From contig JAQISU010000233.1 in assembly GCA_029339505.1 (NCBI GenBank), positions 4,016,001-4,080,000 of the forward strand: a DNA stretch of 64,000 bases. Reading direction: 5' to 3'. The notes under the pieces are model-generated. The model was given only the letters and a program-made list of their open reading frames with translations, ran no database searches and was not told the origin of the DNA. This document shows, piece by piece, positions 1-11,364 of this stretch. Source of the stretch: Unio delphinus (Eukaryota > Mollusca > Bivalvia > Unionida > Unionidae). Both the position numbers and the translations under genes were made by a program. Every line of letters starts with the position of its first letter. Within the stretch, counting starts at the first letter, position 1.

Positions 1-99
1 CGTTTTTTTTTCTGCAAATATTATGAAAATTTTTCGAAAGGAACTTTTGCAACATCGAATAGCTTGTGACTGACAGTTCAATGCAGGGCAGTTCGGTTT

Positions 100-147
100 T
101 AGGATATGACTAATCTTGCGCAGGCCCATGACGTCATGTGCAGAAAT
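100..147 (+). promoter_or_regulatory. Promoter-like region of the host gene
   Basis: The sequence just before the first ATG is richer in CpG than its surroundings. It carries a perfect CRE palindrome TGACGTCA at 129-136, an NRF1-like half site (TTGCGCAGGC) at about 115-124, and AAATATGGCGGAC at 144-156, which matches a YY1 site placed over the start codon. YY1 boxes overlapping the initiator ATG are known for TATA-less housekeeping promoters. No TATA box is seen. The transcription start is inferred to lie roughly at 110-140. Confidence 0.5.
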
Positions 148-187
148 ATGGCGGACGGTAGTGGAGTAGAAGGCAGCTGCCAGTTAG
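148..187 (+). CDS. Host gene, first coding exon (unrecognised protein)
   Basis: The ATG at 148 has A at -3 and G at +4. The exon encodes 13 residues (MADGSGVEGSCQL) plus the first base of a split codon, and ends at a plausible donor (TTAG then GTAATT, GT at 188-189). Without splicing the frame closes at TAA 274-276, so a short 42-codon reading frame also exists. The exon ends in phase 1 and fits exon 49543-49971, which starts in phase 1; the split codon would be G+AT, Asp. The promoter signals just upstream support a real first exon. The protein family is not recognised. The donor matches the consensus only moderately, so RNA evidence is needed to fix the boundary. Confidence 0.5.
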
Positions 188-276
188 GTAATTTAGTTAT
201 TCTAGTAGGTTATTTTACTTATCTAGTGAATACACTAGATCATCTGATATGTTCAGTAAATGTATTCGATGGCTAA

Positions 277-1127
277 GTTGCAGTGCAGCATGTAAAGACT
301 GACAATGAGCTTTTAATATCAATTGATCATGCCTTGGTTACGTCGTCTGTCATTTTTCCGGTAAACCTTGGACCAGGAATTATTCCCAGTCTTACACGTT
401 TGACCTTGATTAACCCATAACCAATTCTAGAGACATCATGCAAAAGATTTGTGCACTGAACTTTATCGTTAAGCTTCTTTTTTTTTCAGTGATATAATTT
501 TTTTAACGTGTCCAAATAAAGTACGGTTACTGGAATTAAGATGCAGGTGGTACAGTTTGAGATGGGTGGGTGGGGACATTTATATAGTGATGATCACTGC
601 AAGTAGCCAGCGCTGAACTTTTATTTGTACATTAAATTTGGTACAATTCAGATTTGCACTGAACACGTGATGAATAATATGCATTTAGACTCTTGTTTGT
701 TATGTTGTTGATAGTTTGGAGAGATGAATTGTGAAACAACATTAATACCCCTGCCTCTTGTCGGCAGTGTGCTAAAATAAACCTATATCATTCTATTGAG
801 CAGCCAGGTATGATTCACACCTGGTGCATTGTCTGCATACCCCCTGCAAGTACGTAGATATTGCATACATATCCATACCTGCCAACTATCTAGGCAGTGC
901 AAGTTGATTTGGATAATGAGAAAGTCTTGTCAAGGGAATGGGGCAGTGTGTATGACCCAGTTAATGTCGTTCGGTTGATAATAATTTATTTACTCAAATA
1001 TGTAGCAAATGACTGGAAATTCAAATTTATGTAAAAGTTGTTTTCTTTCAAGCATTTATTACATGTTTATTTAAATAAAACATAACGGAGACTTAGCATT
1101 GTCATATATAATCACTAGACCAACAAA
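277..1127. other. Intronic stretch, nothing recognised
   Basis: A+T-rich intron sequence with no coding frame, repeat or RNA that I can support. Confidence 0.5.
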
Positions 1128-1290
1128 TTGTTCTCCACCTTTTATTTTTTGCTGGCAGCAGAGACCAATGGTGGAATGCACTAATTGTGCTGAAGTGTCT
1201 GCCGGTGTATAAGCCGAAGATTGGATCACACGCTGTTAGTAATAAATTTATTTAGACTAACCTTTGTATCCAGACTGCCGGGTAGGGGAC
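1128..1290 (-). repeat. Dispersed repeat, inverted partner of 4505-4660
   Basis: The reverse complement of this segment matches 4505-4660 nearly along its length: both contain GGCTTATACACYGGCAGA, a TTCAGCACAAT block, CATTCCACCATTGGT and AAAGGTGGAGAA in the same order. The two copies are 3.2 kb apart in opposite orientation. No coding potential or clear terminal repeats were seen, so the class is unknown. Confidence 0.6.
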
Positions 1291-1291
1291 A

Positions 1292-1976
1292 GTGTCTGCT
1301 AATTATGAAGACCGAGGGTGAGGTGACATACACTTAAAAGTTGAGCAAGGCATGAACACCATTGGAATCACAACCTTAAATGTAGTATCTTGAGAACTAA
1401 ATGTCAGTAGTCACTATACCATTTTGCTGGAAGTTATAAGCTACTCTGACATCATTCGAAACTGGTGGGAAACTTTGTTATTTTGGGAATTACAATGAGC
1501 TTCGAACAGGAAGCTTTTAGGGACCAAACTGTAGTTTGTCCAAAGTCTCTGGGAGATGAGAAAAGTAGAGAACAGAGGCAGAAGTTGATGATACTGGAGG
1601 GTAACTGGAGTACCGGTCCAGAAAAAGCATAATACAGATGAATAGGAACACATGACAGGAGCAAAATCTATCACACTACATCATATGATGAAATAGGCCA
1701 TTACTTGGTCGAGTGAAAGACGAGTGATAGGGTTTTAAATATTGAATTTCAATGAGAAATGACTATTATTGAATGGTATTAAATTCTTGGTTATTTGAAT
1801 TTAACCTTTTGTGTATTGAGTAATTTAACTGTCAACATCAATGGCTGGGGGCTCGAAGCTTTGCATCTCTTTTTCACCACTTCAGTTTTGCCAAAATTGA
1901 GCCATGGTGGGTCTTTTGTAATAATTAAAATAATACTGGGAGCACCCCACCCCAACCTAGTTATCAGTAACCTCTA
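1292..1976. other. Intronic stretch, nothing recognised
   Basis: Only short frames without family signatures; treated as plain intron. Confidence 0.45.
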
Positions 1977-1977
1977 C

Positions 1978-2526
1978 AGGACTTTTTTTGAATACATCCT
2001 AATATATTGACTTCCAAGCAGTTTTTGATTAGACTAATGCCTAGTTGCATTAAAAACATTGTTTTCCATTGGTTATTTTGCTCACGCATGAGCTGAAGGG
2101 GAAAAGTTGGATTTCTTTTTTATTTTTTAAATTTTTTTTTATTGCTCAACATCATTTTCGTATTGAGACCACTTTTTTTAAAATGTCCACCTCATCCTAC
2201 TTTTTGCACAGGTTCACCTGTCTGTGTGCAGTTCAGACTTGTCTGCCTTAGATCTGAGGTAAAAAAAGTCTAAAATCTGGAAACAAAATCAGATTCCGAA
2301 CATGAGCGAATTTTGGGTGAAAACAACAACAGGTCCACAGCTAGGTTTTTCCATCTGTATTTTGTAGTGCAACTACAATGTCCAGATTATTTTGTATAAC
2401 TGTAGAGCTCTATCTACTGTTCTATAATACCACCCACTTTAGTGTATCATACATGACCTTGACACTACAGCGCTTGGCCATAGGCTACTACCTCCTGCCT
2501 CGTAAACCTTGCCAGGGGTTATTGTG
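1978..2526 (+). mobile_element. TTAA-flanked piggyBac-like MITE, copy 1 (5'-truncated)
   Basis: This copy aligns by eye with 34880-35496 and, in reverse, with 7913-8168. Shared blocks include TACATCCTAATA, GACTTCCAAGCA, GTTTTCCATTGGTTA, GCACAGGTTCACCTGTCT and TGCCTTAGATCTGAGG. The right end reads AGGGGTTATTGTG followed by TTAA at 2527-2530. The left terminus known from copy 2 is missing here. TTAA target sites are the hallmark of piggyBac-type transposons; there is no coding sequence, so it is non-autonomous. Confidence 0.65.
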
Positions 2527-2762
2527 TTAATACTTAACATTACTTATAACATGATTAGTATGATGATTTTTATTAATAACATTTGCAATGGTATTTATGA
2601 ATACGTACATACATACATACATGTACCTATATATAAATACAATTGCAAATGTTATTAATAATGTTCATCATCATAATCATGTTCTTCCTATAAGTAATGT
2701 AAAGTATTAACATGTAGATATGTATGTCAACTTTCCATTTATACCATTGTAAATGTTATTAA
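2527..2762. repeat. Long inverted repeat (hairpin) starting and ending in TTAA
   Basis: The left arm 2527-2598 and right arm 2633-2709 are imperfect reverse complements of about 75 bp, separated by a 34-base loop that contains a CATA microsatellite. The arms begin TTAATACTTAACATTAC and end AATGTAAAGTATTAA. A third, partial arm (2737-2762) again matches the inner part of the right arm. The left TTAA is the same one that closes the piggyBac-like MITE. It may be a fold-back MITE using TTAA targets or a structure made by replication; its function is unknown. Confidence 0.7.
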
Positions 2763-2834
2763 ATATGATTGAAAATGCTACCACTAGTAATAATAATGAA
2801 TTAATATTATTATTGTGTAGCATAGTTTCACATC

Positions 2835-4020
2835 TCAGAGGTCTCAGAAATGCTTAATTACGCATATCTGGACGCAAATATTTGATCTGAGATGCAGAAA
2901 ATCACCAATGCAGGAGTCCTCTGTTACTGCATGCAAATAGCTGGGTGGAAAATACAAGGACTTGCCAGTCTTGCTTCTGCAACTTACCGAGTGGGAGAAT
3001 ATGTTGATTTTTTAAAATCATTTTTACTGTGCTGATAATTACATTGACAGAATTCAGTGGTTAAAATATCCGCCCGATGTGCCTGCTGTATTTATAAGAG
3101 TACATCAAAGAACACGATGCAATAGCTGTGCATCAAGTTCAAAGAATTCTACTAGCAGCTCGTGTGGTGGGAAAATGTGCTGAAATTGACAATGACTGAA
3201 TTCAGAGACAGAAAGATCCCGAGATGTACGTGTGGTTATTATAAGAGTATATCAGAACTTTAGCTTCCATTATTGTTTTCATTTATGATTATAGATAAAT
3301 AAATAGTGCATGTGACCTTGAAATCATGACACATCAAGACTTGGACAAAACAGCGTTTGCAAATATTGATAATTATGGGATTAATTAACAAAGATTTTAA
3401 TGAGATTCAGAAGATTGCTGAATTTGCTAGAACTAACAGTTTGGATGGGATAGTAGCCAAGTGTAAGAAAGTGTGTGATGCCTGGCTTTGTGTTTGTAAT
3501 AAGACCAATCCTTGGACTAACAAAATTCAGTATCACCCTGAAGGACTAACAAGAGTTACACCGTTGTCAGGCTATTCTGCGCATCTAAGGTTACCAATAT
3601 TAGCACATAACCCATACCGAATTCAGTTGATGAAACTAAAATTCTGCAGTGCTTGCCATTACAAATTTAGCAGTTGTCACTGGAATATTATATTCAAAAT
3701 AATACTAAGTTTGGACAAACTGGATACCACCCCTATAACGTATCTTTTCATGACTCAAGATATGGTGGACTATTCTGTGCATGTCTTTGAAAAGATGTAA
3801 TGTTTATGCATCAGGCAGTAGAAATGAAATGCATTACTTTGGACTCTTTCTGTCTGCATTTCAGCCAGAAATTGAATTTTCAGCCAAAACAACACGAGAT
3901 CCAGTATTTACAGAAATTACATCTTTGTGTAGAATTACCAGATGCATCGAATATGCTGACAATGTTGTACATGTCAGTGTTATAAAGAATGCGGAAATTA
4001 AACTCAATGCCAACCAATAG
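2835..4020 (+). pseudogene. Decayed coding-like region, unidentified
   Basis: Several consecutive stretches read like real protein although frames change and stops intervene. Around 2880-3033 one frame gives MQKITNAGVLCYCMQIAGWK and continues without a stop to a TGA near 3030. Near 3098-3195 another reads EYIKEHDAIAVHQVQRILLA. From 3357 to 3800 a 147-codon frame contains a Cys-rich middle part (DAWLCVCNKTNPW), and a 79-codon frame in another phase covers 3781-4020. I do not recognise the family. Candidates are a processed pseudogene, an old transposon gene or an endogenised viral gene; none is shown. No poly-A tail or terminal repeat was seen. Confidence 0.35.
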
Positions 4021-4214
4021 TTCTTCTAATCTGCAGAGTTCAACATTGTATATGATGGAACTGCAACCTTTGCTGGTGGTACTCCTATTTTTACAAATGG
4101 GAGTCCTGGACTCCTAGTTTTATAATCGTAGCAAGACCACAGTTTGCATCTGACCACAGTTTATGGTCTTTTTACAATTTCATTATTTAATTCACTCTGT
4201 CTCACATTTCTGAC

Positions 4215-4252
4215 ATGATGTCTCTCTCTCTATCTTTCTCTCTCTCTCAAAT
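4215..4252. repeat. CT-rich microsatellite
   Basis: An imperfect (CT)n/(TCTT)n tract. Confidence 0.8.
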
Positions 4253-4504
4253 TTCTGCAGTTAGTGGCACAGCTCACACCCAAGCATTATTCAGCTCGCA
4301 GTGATATATGCCTTGGTAGACAGTTTTCGCGTGTTGCTCTTACCTTGTGGTGATGCTGCTTTACACGCATGCTTGTGTAATTCAAATCTGAGATCAACAG
4401 CCAGTGAATACACAGGTGTTCTGTTCTGACAAGGATTTATACTTAAAAAAGTGAGTGTTCTAAAGGATTTAACGCAGTGGATCATTAGAAGAGGGATTAT
4501 ACTT

Positions 4505-4660
4505 GCTGCCTGGATACAATGATTAGTCTAAATAAATTTATTAATTAATAGTGTGCTGTCCAGTCATGGGCTTATACACTGGCAGATGCTTCAGCACAAT
4601 TTGTACATTCCACCATTGGTATCCCCAGCTAGTATAAAAAAGGTGGAGAATTTTTTTTTT
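4505..4660 (+). repeat. Dispersed repeat, inverted partner of 1128-1290
   Basis: See the copy at 1128-1290. This copy carries TAGTCTAAATAAATTTATTA, then GGCTTATACACTGGCAGA, then CATTCCACCATTGGT and AAAAAGGTGGAGAA, followed by a T-rich run. Confidence 0.6.
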
Positions 4661-5058
4661 TGTCCAATATCATCACCACAAATGTACATGCATATATGCA
4701 CACATTCACATAATCACTTCCCTTCATATCTTGGCTATACAAAAAATACACAGTTCTGGCTTTTAAAATTTACTGGACAGTGGAATAAATTATCAACTTT
4801 GACTTTGCTTATACTTGTACCATTAAATTAATTAATTGGATTTTGTTGAAGGTAATGTGAATAGAGTTAGTGTTCATCTTTGCACTCATTTTGGACTGGA
4901 TACTACTGTTGTTAAAACCTTCCCAATGCAGGGTGGTCTTATTATGTTGATGGATATGGTATAGACTGATGTTGCTATGGTGTTTGACTTTGTAGTATCT
5001 GTAAAGTACAGAATGCTCACCATTTGTTGCTGCACTTAATAGAATAGCAAAATCACAT

Positions 5059-5212
5059 TAATAGACATTGGAGCTCTGTAGCTTTAATATGATGAGTAGG
5101 GAAGGTGGTTGTGCTATGTTGTGGATCATAGATCTTGTTAATGTTAATGGATTACATACTGCTGAAAGGGTGAATTTAATAGACATTGGAGCTCTGTAGC
5201 TTTAATATGATG
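5059..5212 (+). repeat. Direct duplication of a 36-bp block
   Basis: The 36-base block at 5059-5094 (starting TAATAGACATTGGAGCTC) recurs without change at 5177-5212. The 82 bases between them do not repeat. It may be a local duplication or two ends of an unknown insertion. Confidence 0.75.
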
Positions 5213-5897
5213 GGTAATGTTGTAATGTGTTTGGAAATTGTGGCTCTCCCTGATATATGTATGCAATTGTTCACATTACTGTGTGACCCCGCTATAACAT
5301 GGTAGTTGGGAGCCATAGAACCTGAACGTGTTGTAAGCAACCTTGTACAGTACCAACACATTTGTGGATTTAACGGGGATTGGGAAGAGGGTTGGGGTTA
5401 ATAAAAGCTGGTGCGAAAATGCATGCTTCAGTGGCACAATTAACTGTTTAAATGTATATTAAATGACACAAACGTTTGCAGTGATAACAGAAATTGCATA
5501 TATAATATTTTACTTGATTGGTACATACATGTGTTAAGTTTATATGTACATGTCTAATCTATAGCATGAATAGAGTATCAGCACAGTGTACTCACCCACG
5601 AACCTCATAACATACATTAAATCCACAATACAAGTATTTCTATCAAAAATAACCACACACAAGATTTAAAATATTTTATAATTTTGTCACAGATCATTAT
5701 GTGACTGAATTTTGTGGAGAAAAGAAATAAAATTACATAACAGGTCTACGTAACAAATGATGAAACAGTATGTCTGAAGTTTAATTAACAGTGCCTGTAT
5801 AAATTTAATACATTATTATTATTTGAAAAACTGATTTTCAACTGTTTTCTGCTTCTGTCACCTTTGCTCTTGGCAAGTCAGTTATAAAAGTGATATT

Positions 5898-6095
5898 TAC
5901 AGGTGCCTCACTTGGTGCTCAGCATGAAGAGGTCAGTGATAGGACTGGTCTATTGTCAGAATAATGTGACTGGGTGGGACAAATGCTTCATGTCTGCTTT
6001 ACATCACTATAAACTATCACACTGCAAACTTCATAGCAATAGGACTGAAAAATTGTTTAAAGCTGCATATTCATATCACACATACACACACGCTT
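5898..6095 (+). mobile_element. SINE family B, copy 1 (headless)
   Basis: It matches the body of the full SINE at 12271-12594: GGTGCCTCACTTGGTGCTCAGC, the TAATGTGACTGGGTGGGAC block, ATCACTATAAACT and GACTGAAAAATTGTTTAAAGC, ending in a CACATACACACAC tail. The tRNA-like head is missing and the second arm of the body hairpin is lost. Confidence 0.75.
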
Positions 6096-6096
6096 G

Positions 6097-7282
6097 GATG
6101 TATATTGGGGCAGGGGTTATTTGTTGTTGGATTTGGGGTCAGTGGGGATGGAATAATGGCAGAGTGTGTGAACATGGATCTTATGCTTTGCGAGGAAATT
6201 TTATTTATGAATTTAAATATGACTAGAAGAGTCTTTAAGTGAGAAGAATAAAAATTATGTTTTAGTTACCTTAATGAAAATGTACATAGAAGAGTTAACA
6301 TAATTTGTCTATTCTCAGCTAATTGCAGCCACGTCATAACCAGATGATTAGGTTACTTGCTGATGGGATGTTAATTATGATTTACTGTGATCATGTTACT
6401 GTGATCTTTAATGAAGCTAAATGTCAAATTGGAATATTGGAGTCTGTGATAATGATTGTCAATAGATTGTCATAGCTGATAACCTTTGTTGGCACCATTA
6501 CTACCTGTTGATCAGCTTACCAGTAGGAAAGGAAATACTATCCATGTGATCTTATATCCTGCTTTTACTTTTGATTGGATCTGCTACTTTATTTTGTATT
6601 GATTTTAGACTGCCACATATGGATAAGAGCTTATCATATCATGTATTGGCTCTGGTTATTACTGACTTTAAAAAATTTAATTCGTGCATGGTAGGAAGAA
6701 TTTTTACCTTGAACACATAAAGAGTTTGTCTTCAGCTTGTGCACAATGGCATATAACATGATTAACCATTTAATTTTGTAAAGATATTTTTGTAGAAATC
6801 AATTAGTGTGTGTAATTAGGTATAACTGATGTGAATGGTGTTAATTTTGATAACACTTTGTAAATGAATGAGAGAGATTATTGATATTAGATTTGATACA
6901 TTAGATGGCAAAATTTTGCCCTCTGCGATTTTAAGGTCTGAATGCTGTTAAAGAGTGATTGATTTGTGTTAAGTGGGAAGTGACAATAATTGTTGGTGTT
7001 ATTGTCAACAGTTGCACATTATTATTTTTTGGGTTTTGTCTTTTTTTAAATTACTTCTTTGACAGATTCTCATCATGCTTGGCATGACTTAATATGAAGC
7101 TGAGATCTTTTCTGCGATTGTGTTGTCAATCTGTTCAAAAACAAATCTACACTGTCCTATGTGAAGATCTGACAGCAAACCACTTAGGGGTCATGTTCTG
7201 ATGACCTATGCTATTTTACCATAGTCACTAATTTTATTGACCACTCAAATGTCATAGTGGTTTGAACATCTACTTTGGATGA
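6097..7282. other. Intronic stretch, nothing recognised
   Basis: No gene or repeat recognised in this A+T-rich sequence. Confidence 0.45.
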
Positions 7283-7912
7283 GGGAGGTCACTGTTTAGA
7301 ACCCCTGCTGAGTCATAGCAGAAACTTCCTAAAATGGTACTAACCGCTGCCTTGCTAGGAGGGCCTAACCGGAAATCACCTCTGACATTCGCTTCGGCCG
7401 AATATCCGTTTTTTTGTGTACTATTCAGAAGTATTCGCCTAGGCAAATAATACATGCACAAATGGTTACAAGTAAAATAATTCAATAAATATCAAACTTT
7501 AAAAAAAAAGTTTTTTAATACCTAATAATTTTAGTTAATAATAAAAATTTTTATCTTATGGCCGATATATACGGTACACGAAAAGTTTAAGCTTTGCATA
7601 TGATAATTAAACAAACGGTACTCTCTGGAGTCGCACCTACTACTCGGTTCGTGCCTGGATCTGGCAAATAGTACATCCAAATAATCGGATTCGGTACTCG
7701 GCAAAAATTATCTACTTGGTTAGGCCCTACTTCCAGGTACTCAGCATTAAGAGGTTAGTGTTAGGACTGGTCGGCCTGGTGTCAGAATAATGTAACTTGG
7801 TAGGACATAATGATACACGTCTGCTGCATAATGCCCCAGTGTTAGATGTCACTATAAACTGAAATACTGCAGACATCGTAGTGATATAACTGAAAAATTG
7901 TTAAAGCATTTT
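7283..7912 (+). mobile_element. SINE family B, copy 2, split by a hAT insertion
   Basis: The left part (7283-7359) holds CTGAGTCATAGCAGAAACTT and GGTACTAACCGCTGCCTTGCT. The right part (7730-7912) resumes with the GTACTCAGCATTAAGAGG block and runs to GACTGAAAAATTGTTAAAGC. The interruption falls within the family's GCTTGGTGCTCAGC block, exactly where the hAT element 7360-7728 sits. The SINE is therefore older than the hAT insertion. Confidence 0.75.
7360..7728. mobile_element. Non-autonomous hAT element inside a SINE
   Basis: Terminal inverted repeats are AGGGCCTAACC at 7360-7370 and GGTTAGGCCCT at 7718-7728, extended inward by imperfectly matching CCGAATATCCG and CGGATTCGGTACTCGG. The flanks CTTGCTAG (left) and CTTCCAGG (right) fit a decayed 8-bp target duplication of the SINE consensus CTTGCTTG. 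Ends beginning (T)AGGGCC and 8-bp duplications are typical of hAT. No coding sequence remains. Confidence 0.7.
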
Positions 7913-8168
7913 TAATAAAGAGTCTTCTCCATGTGAAAATATAGGTCCGTTAACCAAAAAAAGAGAAAAATCAAACTCCAACATTTCACATTCAGCTCAT
8001 GCATGAGCAAAATAACTAATGGAATTGTTTTTAGCACAACTAGGCATTGTGCAAATGGAAGATTGCTTGGAAGTCAATGTATTAGGATGTATTCAGAAAT
8101 AGTCCCTAAAATTTGTTTCCTACTCACATTTCATGCGAAAACATCAAAATCCTCAAGGGGTTATTGTG
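7913..8168 (-). mobile_element. TTAA-flanked piggyBac-like MITE, copy 2
   Basis: This is the reverse orientation of the family at 1978-2526 and 34880-35496. It uniquely keeps the other terminus: on the minus strand it starts TTAA then CACAATAACCCCTTGAGG. With the AGGGGTTATTGTG end of copy 1, this gives terminal inverted repeats of about 13 bp. It abuts the end of SINE B copy 2 without spacer and is truncated on that side. Confidence 0.65.
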
Positions 8169-8419
8169 TTAAGAAACACAAATTTTTTCCATGGCCTAGG
8201 CCAGTTCATTCAGTAACATGCTTGTTTGCTCTTTTCACCTTGGGGTCATGATTACAGTAAATTTGCATTATTATTTGGTTATATTTTTTAAACAAATTTG
8301 CTTGTACACTTACTTGTATTTCTTAAATTCCTTTTAATGGAATTTGTGTTTGGATCTATGTTTGTGTGTAGCAGTCACTTTTTGTTTAGGTTTTGGTTAA
8401 TTTGTTAGTTTGCATTTAT

Positions 8420-8990
8420 GGTACAGGGTTCTCCAGACACCGAAATCAATATAGAAATACACATACCACCTCATCACTGCTCTGTACCCTACACTGGCAA
8501 TCGATTCGATACAGAATCAAACACAAAATTTGTTCTCTGTGCTATGTTTCAATGACAGACTCCAGTCCAACATACCTATCCAGCCTCACCCATGTGTATA
8601 CACCAGCTAGATCCTTACGCTCTTCTTCTGATAATCATATACTCATTCTTCCCAATGTGAAAACAAAGTCATATGGACAACGTTCGTTTGCACACCAGGG
8701 CCCGGCGACGTGGAACGAATTGCCCATTGAAATTAGACACAAAGACACAGTGGTCCCTTTTAAGAGTGTTCTTAAGACTCACCTGTTTCGACTGCAGGGA
8801 CGAACTTAGCGACCTAATCATGTCTTGTATCTTATATGTTTTCAGCATGTTTTTATGTTTTCCAATTTCATTATTTTTGTTATTTGTTGTTCTGTAGTGT
8901 ATCATTATTGATGGTGTAAAGCGCTTAGAGCTTCGAAAGATTAGGCGTTATACAAAGTCCTCATTATTATTATTATTATTATACTTTTCA
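8420..8990 (+). mobile_element. LINE 3' end: reverse-transcriptase C-terminus plus 3' tail (CR1/L2-like)
   Basis: A frame open to TAG at 8807-8809 encodes the C-terminal region found after the RT domain of CR1/L2/jockey-type LINEs. It has the LHW-(S)IRYRIKHKI block, the SPTYLSSL block, YTPARSLRSSSD, KSYGQRSFAHQGPATWNELP and a FKSVLKTHLF ending. The catalytic RT part is absent (5' truncation, the usual LINE fate). The 3' untranslated part reads TGTAAAGCGCTTAGAG and ends in (ATT)n at 8964-8988, a common 3' tail of this LINE type. A second copy lies at 53893-54292. Confidence 0.8.
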
Positions 8991-9180
8991 GTTTTCCATG
9001 AATATTAGCAGGCAAAGAGATTAAGACACCTATCAATTAATTCTCAGTTCCTAATAGTCATTTTGATCAAAATACTTACTACATACCTCACATTGATAAA
9101 TAGTTTTTATCCATCATATAAATCCTTCACAATGTTTTTAACACTTGCATTCTGTTGTACACTGTATTTAGAAAAATAGT

Positions 9181-9415
9181 TGTTGGTTGGGGTTTAATGC
9201 CCTTTTTCAGCAGATCATAGGCTGTACATGGTTGCCATTATAACTGATTGAGGAAGTACTTGGGTAAACCTCGTTAAGAAGCACCGACCGACTGGAAGCT
9301 GTGGGTAAGATTTCTCACATACCCACACTGGCTGAGCCTGAGACTCGAACCCATGTGTACAGTATTGAGCTGGCAGAGATTGGTGAAGGCACACACTCGT
9401 AACCACTTCATTACT
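9181..9415 (-). mobile_element. SINE family A, copy 1
   Basis: In minus orientation it shows the head with GTTCGAGTCTCAG (B-box-like), then GTGTGGGTATGTGAGAAA, the AACGAGGTTTACCC region, and the tail GGGCATTAAACCCCAACCAAC. The start of the tRNA-like head is degraded. Confidence 0.75.
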
Positions 9416-11023
9416 TGCGATTCAATAATAGTTCCAAGAATTTAGTATTTATTTGTTTGTCAGAAGAATAGGAACTCTGATGTTAATGTCATAAAGTCTG
9501 CTGCTTTTCAGTATTGTGTACAAATACATCTGTTTTCTTACAACAGGGTCCAAAAGTATAAACTTCATTATCAGTGAGGGCTAAAGTTGCATGCATTTTA
9601 ACTTTTGTTTTATTACATCACCTTTATTTGATTTGGTACAAAATACATAATGTGAGAAAACAAACCAGATCTGATTGTAATTGAGTCTAAAAATGCAACA
9701 GATGTGTCCTTAAATAAGAGTTCAAAACACAGTTGGCAGTTAATTAGGTTCACACAGAAACACCCACAGATAACGTTGTAAGGTGTTTGAAAATTTATTG
9801 ATCTGGTATGGAATTAAGCCAATTAAATAACTTTAATAATGGAAAAGAAAAAGTAAGCTTTTCTTGATTGCTTTTTGTTGACTGCAAAATAAAAAATGCA
9901 AGGTGAAGGCATTGCGAATTTGTACCATAGTAAAATCACAATAAAATTTATCATGGCTGCTCATAGTTAATACATGTACCTTTATTTTTTGTTAATTTTA
10001 AAATTAAATATTTTACGGTGAATGAGTCTGATGACATGCATATTGGTAACAAAACAAAATTCTCATTGTTTTAAGTTATTGAAAGGGAAAAACAGTATTG
10101 TTATTGGGATTGCAAGTATAAGTGCTGGGACTGAAGCTTTTTTCAAAGAAGGAGCCAGGGATTACAGCTTTCAAAAACCATCAGAGAATCTTGTTTTGGT
10201 CATCATCAGAAGTAGCGTATCTTGATAAATCTTTATGATGCCATGAGTTTTATAATATTGGAGTTATAGCACTTTTTGATTTTAGCTGGTTGCATTATTA
10301 AGCAGAAATTTCTGTTGTGACTACTTGTTATTTTCAATGAAATACTGAAACCTGGTACATACTGTGCTTAGAAGAAGACATGCCACATTAAATTTTGTTT
10401 GTTTCATCTTGCCAAGTCAGGTTTTCTGGATCCAAATTTGGCAAATTTCATAGATAGTGTACCCTTAGGAAAGGTACTTCCCTGTTGATTTTTTGGTTCA
10501 GAGATCAGAGGCTATTCTAAAATTTTCATTTTATGTTCCAAGTCCACTTTTGTGTTTTCTGTATCCTGTTTTTATCAGCTTTGCAGTTTCAAGACACATG
10601 AGGGCAGCTGACTAGCTCTCCACTGATTATGTGATTGATATTTTATAGCTGAAGGTCGCTTTGTGACCGGGTGGCTGGGGTGGGGTGATTGGCTCTGTTT
10701 TTTATGGCTGTTATGTGTAGTGAACGGTTTTCTCATCATTTGACATGGAACATAGAAAATTTGATTATATGGTTGGATGATCGGCAAGCACAGTAAGGTT
10801 AGGCAGACATGTACATGCAGAAGTCCTGGTTACTGATTGTAGGTCATATTGTTGGCAGAAAAGTTACTTTGTTTCTGCAAACCCCCCACCCCTGCAGTGT
10901 AAATCAGCATGTATGGTTGGTTATACAGACACTCAGGATGAGTTAATCTTATTATCTGAAATGTTGTATCCAGTATAACACAGTATACATGTAACTGAAA
11001 AGGTTGCATATCGCACACTGAAA
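9416..11023. other. Intronic stretch, nothing recognised
   Basis: Short unrelated frames only. No repeat family identified by eye. Confidence 0.4.
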
Positions 11024-11122
11024 ATCTGCATTAAACCTAGAAGAACAATTCCCAACAAACCACTTTGACCCAGATCTGCTAATGTGGTGGCAGTTCTGAG
11101 TCCATGCAGTTGTTCTTGACGT
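11024..11122. repeat. Partial copy of the AGATCTGC fold-back family (D1)
   Basis: It contains TTTGACCCAGATCTGCTAAT, GTGGCAGTTCTGAGTC and CATGCAGTTGTTCTTG, the right half of the element seen complete at 53688-53870. Confidence 0.45.
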
Positions 11123-11364
11123 AATAAGTGATATATAGAGTACTATGGTGTATTACAATATTGTACCTACAATTGTTTGGAATATCTCATTAGTTTGGAT
11201 AATTGATTATGTTTCTTTTTCTACTTTTATTTACTTCAGTCAAGTTATGCAAGAAAAAATTATGGAAAAGAGAACTCAAAATGTATTTCACCTTCTTGCC
11301 CAATCCTTTATAATAGGTGCCCTTGGGTGGCAGTGTCTTAATAGCATTTACAACCAACTCATAA

